Below are positions 43,116-51,612 of a stretch of DNA of 64,000 nt, in pieces. Location: the NCBI GenBank assembly GCA_963281255.1, contig OY725491.1:5444857-5508856 (forward strand). Direction: 5' to 3'. Numbering within the stretch: the stretch's first letter is position 1; each line of letters opens with the position of its first letter. Source of the stretch: Aphrocallistes beatrix. Its lineage: Eukaryota; Porifera; Hexactinellida; Sceptrulophora; Aphrocallistidae. The notes below the pieces were generated by a model that made no database searches, was not told the DNA's origin, and saw nothing but the letters and a program-made list of their open reading frames with translations. A program made the position numbers and the translations under genes.

Positions 43116-43553
43116 TGGAAAAAATGTGTCCTGGTCCGCAGCGAAAATCGTGAATCAGGGCCCACTGCTTTTAAGTTATCTTCCCAGAGTCTTCAAATTC
43201 TAGGAAAAATTAGCTCACACATTTTCCTCGAACACTCTAAATTTGTAGAGATATAAGATGTTCAGATCAGTGTATTTTGAGGACCAATTGGATCAGATTT
43301 CTTTGTGATGTGAAAAAAAGTGCCATTTTGGGGAATTTTGCAAAATGTACCTAATTTGAACTGCGACTGAATAACTTTTTCTCGTTTCTGATAACGAATT
43401 CAGCGGATTTATGAAATATTTCTATGGCTAATGAAAGCTACCAGGTGCTAAATCGTCATGGGACATCGATTATGAAGACATTTTTTTACAGAAGCAGTGG
43501 GCCCTGATTCACGATTTTCGCTGCGGACCAGGACACATTTTTTTTTCTCAAAA
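43116..43553. mobile_element. MITE with ~52-bp near-perfect inverted ends
   Basis: TGTGTCCTGGTCCGCAGCGA at the left is mirrored at the right (TCGCTGCGGACCAGGACACA), and the match continues through AATCAGGGCCCACTGCTT. The centre is unique and non-coding. High arm identity suggests a young insertion. Confidence 0.85.
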
Positions 43554-43737
43554 CTCACCATACAAAACATATTTCTAAGTCATAGAATCGAAAAATCTTT
43601 TAAAATCATCGAAAATATTCGAATTACAATCTCTAAGGACCATAATAACTAAGATTGTTTGAGTATAAGAAATTTTATACCTAATGAAGCTTGTGGCAGA
43701 ACTTATTCCCCACTATATATATATATATATATATATA

Positions 43738-44382
43738 TCTTATATATTAAAATGCTAGGATTTTTTTTTTTTTTGTGTGTTTGTCCGAATTGATTGAAGA
43801 ATTGGGAAGTCGTAGAGGTGTGAAAAATTGCATGTAGATCTCAAATGATATGCCTACGATTAAGTTCTAAGATCTAAGCGAAATTTTCACATCTCTGCAA
43901 AAAAAATGGAAAACAATTTTTCGCACCTTTTCTATACAAAATAAATGACTATACTATTACAATAGAAATCATTGTACAAGTACGACACTACAATAAATAG
44001 ATCGTCATTGTTATTAATACTTCAAAGCCACAACTTATGTTTGATATCTTAAATGTATTATAGTATATGGCTATAAAAAAGATTATCTGCATATTTTCAC
44101 ACCTTTATATACATATTTTCACACCATTTGATGAATTTTGAAAATAATGCTAGAGACTAGCTTCCAACGGGTGACTTGGGGTTTTCAGGGGTGTAGATTT
44201 CGAATATCATATTTTCAGATCTATATGAGAAATTTTTCGTTGATCTTTGTTTAAAATATTTATATAAAGGAAAAAATCCCAAAATATGTTTGATTGAGTG
44301 ACTCCAGGCGCCCACAGGGCGACTCTGCGGACACGCAGTGTCCGCAAGCCGCGCAGCGCAAGCAAGCAAAGCGTGCTTGTAT
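43738..44382 (+). mobile_element. GC-ended repeat, second subfamily
   Basis: It starts TCTTATATATTAAAATGC, has a T-rich stretch, the GAATTGATTGAAGAATTGG box, and ends with GCGGACACGCAGTGTCCGC followed by GCGCAGCGCAAG and GCTTGTATA. The full-length minus copy at 59944-60712 is the same subfamily. Confidence 0.75.
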
Positions 44383-44619
44383 ATATAGAAAAAATATTTA
44401 TCATTGATTTTATTTTGAGTCAAAGTCCTGAATGACAGTAGGCTGGCTAAAGCATGAATAAATATAATATTTTAACACATCGACAAATCATCGTATCAAG
44501 TATCTTTCCACCCAAATGAATCTCATAACATGAACTCAGCACTTGTATATCAGTGTTATTGAACCTGGAATCTAAACTTTGAATATATCTTGTTACAATA
44601 AGGAGGCTCTATTTCAGAG

Positions 44620-44626
44620 TATAAAT
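44620..44626 (+). promoter_or_regulatory. TATA box of the cysteine-rich secreted protein
   Basis: TATAAAT, 72 nt before the start codon at 44698. Confidence 0.45.
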
Positions 44627-44697
44627 TGAGCAAATATTGAGATATTTAAGTTAATTTTCTTAGAAGAGATATCAAATCAATCACAAAATTTGAAAAG

Positions 44698-45971
44698 ATG
44701 AGGATTATTCTCGTATTGATCTCAATTATATTACTTCAAGTTGGGAGCAAGAATTTGCCTTTCGAAGAAAATAAAGGTATGTTTAATCAATCTGTAACCT
44801 AAAATAAAGAGCTGACAAATTAACCAGCCATATTCGATACATTTCGCTCTCAGATAATCAAAAATATACAGTTCAAGAAAATTATTAGCAATGCTTAGCA
44901 ATTTAAAAGTTCGGTTCAATCGAAAATCAGACAGTTTTCTGTCCTGATCCATAACTTTAGAGGAAATAAATGAACCAAGTCAGATATAGGAAAAGTATAT
45001 TAAAATCTTAATATTAAATTCCAATTATAGCCATGTAATAAACCTTGACAATTCAATTTAGCTTTAGGACCAGATGAGAATTCTGAATTTGGGGATATTA
45101 ATACTTTAAAAGATCGTTATTTGGAGATACTACAGGGATTGGGAAGCGAAGGCTTGGGAGCAGGATGCAGTGGTCTACCAGCCAAATGTAGTCCTACTAA
45201 CATCGCATCTTGCACGCTAAACAACTGTGGAGATCCTTGTAAAGTTAACTGTTGCAATGGAAAATCTGCCAAAAAGTGTCAGATGCCCACTTGCAAGGGA
45301 TGCCCGAACACACAGTGCAAGAATGACACCAGCAAACAATGTAAGATTTAATAGAAATAAATGACATTATGCGGAATCATTCTAAACAAATTATACGCCC
45401 TTCTTTTTAAGCTTTTTCTTTCATCATTTCATACTGTGGCCAGTTAAATTTAGTCTCTGTCCCAAGATTGCATCAGATAACATTAACAATCCTTTTCAAT
45501 TACGTATAAATTTGTAAATAATTAGGTACATTTTTCTTACTTTTAATATATACTGTGTACTTTAGGTAGTGGGATTGAAGATTCAGAAGCAATTGAAAAG
45601 GAAAAAATACTGAGAGGTAAAATGAAAACTAATTTGGTTAATTTTCCTTGATCAACTACCAATGTTTCAAAAGTTTCGGTTCATACGAGTGCAAATTTTG
45701 AGATAGATTTTTCAATTTTGAGATAGATTTTTATTACAGGAACAAACAAAAATGAAGATATGAAGAACCAAATGATGTCAATCCAAGAGCTAATCCGAGC
45801 ACATTTTGATAGGTATGAGAATAGAGACAAAATTAAGCCTACAAAGGGGTATCGGGAGACTAAATTATGGGAATAAAGTAGGGAGGAGTGAAGAAATTGA
45901 GAAGTTCAAACATGAAAACCTTTGCTAAACTATTAAAATCTGCTGTTTTATGTAGAAAAAGAGGACAATGA
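44698..45971 (+). CDS. Small secreted cysteine-rich protein
   Basis: Five exons join in frame to 165 residues: 44698-44776, 45062-45340, 45566-45616, 45740-45812, 45956-45971. Residues 1-18 are a signal peptide. An acidic linker precedes a cysteine-rich module (C-x6-C pattern onwards, with DPCKVNCC and PTCKGCP), then a charged helical tail ending in RKRGQ. The module has the same order of landmarks (D-x-C-x2-N, C-x2-P-x-C-x-G-C-P) as the extra module of the glypican-like protein 3.2 kb away, and both exons end by splitting the Cys codon T|GT after Gln, with the next exon starting GTAGTGG. It probably derives from a partial copy of that gene or vice versa. Function unknown; no transmembrane or GPI signal. 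Confidence 0.75.
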
Positions 45972-46203
45972 AGATGCTGTACTGTGGTGATATCAGGAAC
46001 TGTACAGTAATCATATCGAACCCCCTATAAAGATCCAATCTAAGATCCTCATTTTGACTGTTTCATGTACAAATAAGATTATCTATAGTACTTACAAGTA
46101 TTGTTATATTGAGTAATTTTTATAGTATTATATGTTTTATCAGTGTTAAGTTTATTTCATTAATTGTCTGAATTGCAGCAACAGCATGCGTTGCTAAACC
46201 TTT

Positions 46204-46209
46204 AATAAA
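46204..46209 (+). terminator. Polyadenylation signal
   Basis: AATAAA about 230 nt after the stop of the secreted cysteine-rich protein. The stretch up to 46660 holds no other feature I can support. Confidence 0.45.
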
Positions 46210-46660
46210 ACCTCATTCAGCTCAATTCATTATTGTCAGATTGGGAAAATGTACCAAATTCGGGGGAGGATTATCATTGAGGCTATTGAGGCAGAAGCTT
46301 CATCGGTCGACATATCGATAGTGTAGTACCAATAAGACATCAACCAGAAGTGAGAGAATATGCACAAATATATGTCAGTAAATCATGAAGTTTTAATATT
46401 ATAACTATTTATCAAGCAGATGATATTCTGCATAGTAAACACCCATACATTAGCCGTTGAGAAATAATAAGACATTTAAACACATAAAACAAGAGAAATT
46501 AGAGAAATATTCAAAGTAACATTATACTGTGACAGCATAGATGAAACTTAACACGAACAAGTTATATCATAATTAGTCATGTGAAGTTCTACATAGCTTA
46601 AAGCCTATCCTATATGTACACTCCCAAAAGTTTCAATAATATCAGACAGTGAAAAATTCA

Positions 46661-47851
46661 ATGGCTTCAAACTACACGTGCAATGACGTTAATCCAGCTT
46701 CAGACCCATTTTCAATGGCTGAAATCGCTATTAAGACTACATTCAGTTTTCTAATCCAGAAACTTAATGAGAAAATGGAGAAGTTACTAAAAGAAGTAAG
46801 TGACTTAAAATTTGACTACTTCAGTAGAGAAGAAATTCGAAAAAAAGAAATAATCGAACTAGATAAGCTGATTGAAAAAATGGAAGAGACAACAATTGAG
46901 CAAAATACAATCGTCAAGCTTCATGAAGACCACATCAAAAATCTTAAAGAAAAGAGGACTGATTACCAGCAACCCACCCCAATCCCATTCCCTGAATTCA
47001 GTACTGTTCGTCTCCAAGAGTTACAACTACAACTAGAATGTTTCGGGAAACTGCAAGATATAGGAGATGTCTACAGATCAAAGCATGAGCCTATAGCAAG
47101 TATAGGAGAGGAAAAAGTAGATTTATACGGCCCGCGTAGTGTAGTTACCGATGAAGAGGGAAAGGTTTATGTGGTTGAGGCATGGAACTGTCGAATCCAG
47201 GTTATTAGCTTGAAAAATGAGTGCATAACTGAATTTGGTAATAAAGTTTTAAGCGTCCCTAACTCTATAGCACTATACAAAAATAAGGCATTTGTAAGTG
47301 ACAGAAAAGAAAATGTCATACTTATATTCGATATCAAATTTATATTTGATATTCAGACATTTGAATTTGTGGGTAAAAGCGAGAATCTAGGACTTTCCAT
47401 TCCATTAGGCTTGACTGTAGGAAATAGCGAAGTGTTGGTAGCAGATTCTAGCAATAACAGAATAGTCGTTCTAAGTATCGACCTTAAATTCTTAAGAGAA
47501 TTCGGGACTGGAAAGCTAAACAGTCCAGTCGATGTAAAAGTCAATAGGGATAAGATTTTCGTAGCAGATGAAAGTAGACCAGAAAATATACATATATTTT
47601 CTCCATCAGGCGATCTGCTTAATTGCATTATTAGTTTAAGAGATGGAACTGGTTATATATTTTTTTGTTTCGATCAGTTTAATAATATCCTCATCAGTGA
47701 CAGTTTAGGTAAATCAGTACAAATATTTACAACTGGAGGACAGCTAGTCCATAGTATTGAGTGTGACTATGAACCGAATGGCATTGCAGTGACTCGTGAT
47801 AATATAATCATTTGTGTTGATTCTACGAATAATAAGATAGATTTGTATTAG
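46661..47851 (+). CDS. Coiled-coil NHL-repeat protein
   Basis: The intronless frame gives 396 residues from ATG 46661 (an in-frame GTG four codons earlier is not used). The first ~110 residues are a charged coiled coil; from ~130 to the end there are about six NHL-type beta-propeller blades (e.g. LYGPRSVVTDEEGKVYVVEAWNCR written here only in part: GPRSVVTDEEGKVYV, ADSSNNRIVVLS, VDSTNNKIDLY). The layout equals the C-terminal half of TRIM-NHL ligases but lacks RING and B-box, so it is not itself a ligase. NHL propellers bind RNA or proteins. A second gene of this type lies at 49594-50832, on the other side of nanos. Confidence 0.8.
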   Translation: MASNYTCNDVNPASDPFSMAEIAIKTTFSFLIQKLNEKMEKLLKEVSDLKFDYFSREEIRKKEIIELDKLIEKMEETTIEQNTIVKLHEDHIKNLKEKRTDYQQPTPIPFPEFSTVRLQELQLQLECFGKLQDIGDVYRSKHEPIASIGEEKVDLYGPRSVVTDEEGKVYVVEAWNCRIQVISLKNECITEFGNKVLSVPNSIALYKNKAFVSDRKENVILIFDIKFIFDIQTFEFVGKSENLGLSIPLGLTVGNSEVLVADSSNNRIVVLSIDLKFLREFGTGKLNSPVDVKVNRDKIFVADESRPENIHIFSPSGDLLNCIISLRDGTGYIFFCFDQFNNILISDSLGKSVQIFTTGGQLVHSIECDYEPNGIAVTRDNIIICVDSTNNKIDLY

Positions 47852-48227
47852 ATTGTCTAGCCTGTGTGTGTACTTTATAAATTTTGTCTTAAATTTATTA
47901 AAAAATGCATGTACAAGTATAATTAAAATTTTGGTCAAAACGTATATAGGACAATATTAAAAGTATACCATGGAAATTAATTGTCTATTAAGTGAATAAA
48001 TATTTTTACAAAACTGCATCTCAAAGCGACGAGTTGATTCGTATCGTCGAGACTTTGATTTAAAACCCATACTAAAGATGACATCTATTTACGAGCCAAG
48101 GCAATAATATTTCAAACATTGATTTCACTAATCAATTAATTAGTGCCATATTATTTATTTTTTTACGGAGCTAAAAATGACACCACATGACAAGAAATCA
48201 ATTCGTTACAGATGCCTGCAACTATAG
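47852..48227. other. Intergenic region before nanos
   Basis: AT-rich; 3' flank of the NHL gene and 5' flank of nanos. No distinct feature apart from the TATA box that follows. Confidence 0.35.
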
Positions 48228-48235
48228 TATAAAAA
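48228..48235 (+). promoter_or_regulatory. TATA box of nanos
   Basis: TATAAAAA 66 nt before the start codon at 48301. Confidence 0.5.
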
Positions 48236-48300
48236 GTCAACTTCAAATTTAAAAAACATCCCAAACAAATTTCAAAACATTTCAACAAACAAATTCCAAA

Positions 48301-48747
48301 ATGCCAGCTCAAACTTATTCTCCATTCAACAACTACTTCGGATTAGCTGACCTTATTTCCAATACTCAGGAAACAAAATATGTTCCTACATCAATTCTCA
48401 ATCCACTCGCATCACCATTTGTACCTTCAAACCTGCCAATTTCCAATAATGAATAGGAAACACCCATTTCCAATCTGCCCAACTCAATCCAGTACAAACT
48501 TGAAGTACAGAGACAGAGAGCTGCTCTTAACAGTGAACAGTACTCACGAGTCAAGTTCTGTATATTCTGTCAAAAGAATAGGAAACCTCACTCCATCCAA
48601 AAGTCTCATCGCCTTAGAGATACTAATGGGAGAGTGGCATGTCCTTTCTTGAGACAGATGATTTGCCCACAGTGCGGAGCTACTGGTGATGATGCACATA
48701 CAATCAAATATTGTCCTGCAAAACAGCCAACAATAATTTTCACTTAA
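48301..48747 (+). CDS. nanos: nanos homologue with one in-frame TAG
   Basis: The frame of 148 codons runs without a shift from ATG 48301 to TAA 48745-48747 and is broken only by TAG at codon 52 (48454-48456). Codons 87-138 carry C-x2-C-x12-H-x10-C-x7-C-x2-C-x7-H-x4-C, exactly the paired CCHC zinc finger of Nanos, with AHTIKYCP at its end. Codons 9-19 (FNNYFGLADLI) resemble the CNOT1-binding motif near the N-terminus of vertebrate Nanos. Nanos represses translation of germline and stem-cell mRNAs with Pumilio and the CCR4-NOT complex. The conserved motifs lie on both sides of the stop, so the stop is recent, an error, or read through. A 36-nt GT...AG stretch (48421-48456) could remove it only as an unusually small intron. 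Confidence 0.85.
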
Positions 48748-48826
48748 TTTTTATTTTTACATGTATATACGTAATTACGCACACAAACGACAAAATCCAA
48801 ATTTTTATATATAAATCAAAATCCCA

Positions 48827-48832
48827 AATAAA
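48827..48832 (+). terminator. Polyadenylation signal of nanos
   Basis: AATAAA 80 nt after the final stop codon. Confidence 0.5.
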
Positions 48833-48913
48833 TCAATTTTAATTAATTAAGAGATGATTGCAAATATCTGTGCCAAAATAAAGTTCAACAAAATTTTAAC
48901 ATCTTTTTAACAT

Positions 48914-49195
48914 CTAATTCTTAAATTTATCTGAACTGAATCCAATTGTTAGTAAATTATACTGTTCATAGCTCTGCTTAGCTTCAGCTAACTTTACCAC
49001 TAATCCTTGGTATTCAAATAAAAGTTTCTTATTTTCATCTGAAAGAGCATCTGCTTCTTTTTCCAATATTTCAGCAACACATTCTGAAGACATGTTGAAG
49101 AAACAATTGTATTCTAAGAAAATAAATATAATAATAATAATTTCAGTTTTGCAAATTGGACACGATAATGGACACAAAGAATAATGCTCACTCAT
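48914..49195 (-). CDS. Small frame: CPxxCPxC start plus coiled coil
   Basis: The 93-residue frame has CPLSCPIC near its start, a very hydrophobic stretch, and a charged coiled coil (EILEKEADALSDENKKLLF...). An internal TTTTCTTAG at about 49120 could be an acceptor, making the hydrophobic stretch an intron and the rest two exons. A degraded copy of the same segment lies at 51131-51300, beyond the NHL gene. It may be a fragment of a TRIM-like gene. Not recognised; real-gene status uncertain. Confidence 0.35.
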   Translation of the reverse strand: MSEHYSLCPLSCPICKTEIIIIIFIFLEYNCFFNMSSECVAEILEKEADALSDENKKLLFEYQGLVVKLAEAKQSYEQYNLLTIGFSSDKFKN

Positions 49196-49593
49196 CGTAT
49201 ACCACTAATATCAGATTCTAGAGTTTTGGAAAGTATACAATTGAATATGCACCAAGGGATAATATCCAACGGTATATATAACTGAATTCTACTCCTTTTT
49301 TTCGATGTTTACAATAGTTACATACGGTAAAATGAAAATTGAATCTTCCAAATATAGTTTCAATAAATAAAAATAATAGAGTGATTGATAAACGAGAAAA
49401 GGGAAAATCCTGTGATAGCAAAAAAATCGCACTCTCAATCAGGGAGTGATTAATTAAGTTTGGATGCTATTCGAGTATATACTGTAACTACAAGAATATT
49501 AAAAAGATAATAAAAGTAGAAATAAAATTTTACAGAGAATCAATACTTCTAAAGAATGTAGTCTAAGAATAACATAAAACAAGAATACTAAAG

Positions 49594-50832
49594 TCAGAAT
49601 AGTTGGATGCAATGATTGGGATTACTAGAAGCAACTATTATTCTATCTTCCGAGTCTAGAGCTATTCCTTGAACATAAATGAAATCTCCTCTATCTACTC
49701 CTGTCTGACCGAATTTATGTATCAATTCTCCTCTGTTAGAGAAGATTAACACACAATCAGTAGCTTCATCCGTCATTAGAATGTTGTTAGCTTCATCTAC
49801 ACAGAAGTACTTTGGTTCTAACACTAGTTTCCCTTCTCCAAGAGGTATTATCTGTCGGATAAGCTGGTGAGAATAATTGTAGTAACGAACACATGGATCT
49901 CCTCCTGTCAATACTACAATCTCATCAGAAGTCAGCTTAATATCGTAGGAAGGGGGAACATCCTCAATGAGCGAATGGAATGTAAGATCCAAGTTTAAAC
50001 ATTGAATGCTATCATTCCTCCATGCACAAATGTAAATTCTTTTATTCTCATTTGACACAGCAACTCCTCCAAAGGGAGAAAATTCTAACTTTCTTTCCCC
50101 ACTCTTTCCAACAGAGTTTAAGAATTTCTTCCCTTCAGCAATATACACATTCAGGGAAGAGCCAAGTAACTGCGTAACATAGACTTTGCTATCGCTGATA
50201 CAGATACCAATTGGACAAAACATCTTCTCTTCGAAATCAAATAAAAATTCCAGATTTTTACTAAACACTTGCACACGATTGTTCGCTGAGTCACAGATGT
50301 AAACGTTGTCATTTTGAGAATTTATTGCGATTGATCTAGGTTCGCAGAACACTCCGGGGCATTTCGATGAATCAAAACTGTATTTACAAGCTACCATTAG
50401 GGGATCTCCTCTCACTTCATAGGGAGGAGGGAGGTCACTCACTTCGATCGATCCTATCTCGCTCAGTTTATCGAACACGCACTCATCCCACTTCAACACT
50501 ACTCTCCGCATGCTAGCGAGATCTTTCTCAAACTTAGTTCTTATCTCTCTGATGTGTGCTTCCAACACAGACACACACTTGTTCACAATTTCTATATTTT
50601 CGTTTTCCTTTACAGAAGATAGTTGCGACTCTTTCAAACGATTCAGCTCCTCGATCTGTTGGTTGACTCCTTCCGCCCTGTACCAAACCAGTTCATCCAG
50701 CTCTGACAATAAACTGGCTTCCCTCTCCACTAACACCTGATGAGATCTCTGGAACTTTGTGGCTATTTCCCTCCTCACTCTCTCCACCTGAGAGAGGAAT
50801 GAATCACTTCTCAAAACACTAGCACTAGCCAT
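49594..50832 (-). CDS. Coiled-coil NHL-repeat protein
   Basis: The intronless frame encodes 412 residues starting at ATG 50832 (MASASVLRSDSF). Residues ~10-125 form a coiled coil like the BBC region of TRIM proteins, followed by a proline patch (PPPYE) and NHL blades from ~150 to the end (e.g. AINSQNDNVYICDSANNRVQ, ALDSEDRIIVASSNPN). RING and B-box are missing. Family knowledge: NHL propellers bind RNA or protein partners. It stands in opposite orientation to the other NHL gene and is flanked by copies of one small segment (48960-49165 and 51131-51300). Confidence 0.8.
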   Translation of the reverse strand: MASASVLRSDSFLSQVERVRREIATKFQRSHQVLVEREASLLSELDELVWYRAEGVNQQIEELNRLKESQLSSVKENENIEIVNKCVSVLEAHIREIRTKFEKDLASMRRVVLKWDECVFDKLSEIGSIEVSDLPPPYEVRGDPLMVACKYSFDSSKCPGVFCEPRSIAINSQNDNVYICDSANNRVQVFSKNLEFLFDFEEKMFCPIGICISDSKVYVTQLLGSSLNVYIAEGKKFLNSVGKSGERKLEFSPFGGVAVSNENKRIYICAWRNDSIQCLNLDLTFHSLIEDVPPSYDIKLTSDEIVVLTGGDPCVRYYNYSHQLIRQIIPLGEGKLVLEPKYFCVDEANNILMTDEATDCVLIFSNRGELIHKFGQTGVDRGDFIYVQGIALDSEDRIIVASSNPNHCIQLF

Positions 50833-51130
50833 TTCCTAATGTTTGATTTAAAATCAATTTGAGGTATTATTAATAGAGACAAAGTCTAATAATCAAATAC
50901 ATTGATTTGGTCTATGAATACTCTTCGCTATACTAGAAAGGATTAGAGTGAACAGATCAAGTTACTAAATAGAATTAAATTCTATTCTAAAATTGAGTAT
51001 ACTGTTTACGTAGAAGTATTTGATTCACTTTCAAAGCTACAATAATAAGTCACACAATATGAAATGCAATAGAGAAGTTATTTAACTTTTGCTACAGCCA
51101 ATCTTTTGAATAAAGTATTAGGTATGTACT

Positions 51131-51300
51131 ACCCAACACTGAAATCTCGTTTGGCTTCAGCTAACTTTGCCACTAATCCTTGGTAATCATTTGAAAGTTT
51201 TATACAATATTTCAGCAATATATTTTGAAGACACAATTGTATTTCTAATAGAAATTAAATAGAATAATAATAATTTCAGTTTTCTTTTCCAAATTGGAGA
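51131..51300 (-). repeat. Degraded duplicate of the 48960-49165 segment
   Basis: Shares CCAAGGATTAGTGG, AGTTAGCTGAAGC and TGAAATTATTATTATTCTA with the other flank of the NHL gene, in the same orientation and with deletions. It marks a past duplication. The rest of 50833-51612 shows no feature. Confidence 0.65.
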
Positions 51301-51601
51301 CGACAATATTTATAGTCTACATTAAATTTCCCCATTATTTAAAACTAAAGCTACCGTAAATTGTCTATCCAAAAATGAAATATAAATTAAATAAAATTTA
51401 AACCGAATCAATTCAAGTATTAATACTGACATCATCGTTAATTAAAGTGTAATGTCAAGAACAATAGTAGAAACATTTAAATTCTATGGATCCCCCGTCG
51501 TATACGTTAGCCTTTTGGATCAATTATGCTTGCAAAATGGTAATATTCTATTATATTGAAATAAAATGTCAACAAGATCTACGAAAAAAAACTATAAATT
51601 C

Positions 51602-51607
51602 TTTATT
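51602..51607 (-). terminator. Polyadenylation signal of TBL3
   Basis: AATAAA on the minus strand only ~6 nt after the stop codon, implying a very short 3' UTR. Confidence 0.5.
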
Positions 51608-51612
51608 TGCTA

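Noticed and set aside
45121-45351. Free-standing 76-codon cysteine-rich gene
   Set aside because: It is exon 2 of the secreted protein at 44698-45971; an upstream signal-peptide exon and three further exons join it in frame.
46649-46660. GTG start for the NHL gene
   Set aside because: An ATG with a better context follows four codons later; non-ATG starts are rare in animals.
48421-48456. 36-nt GT...AG intron as the explanation of the nanos TAG
   Set aside because: Possible and in frame, but shorter than usual animal introns, and I see no branch-point context. Left open as a test rather than annotated.
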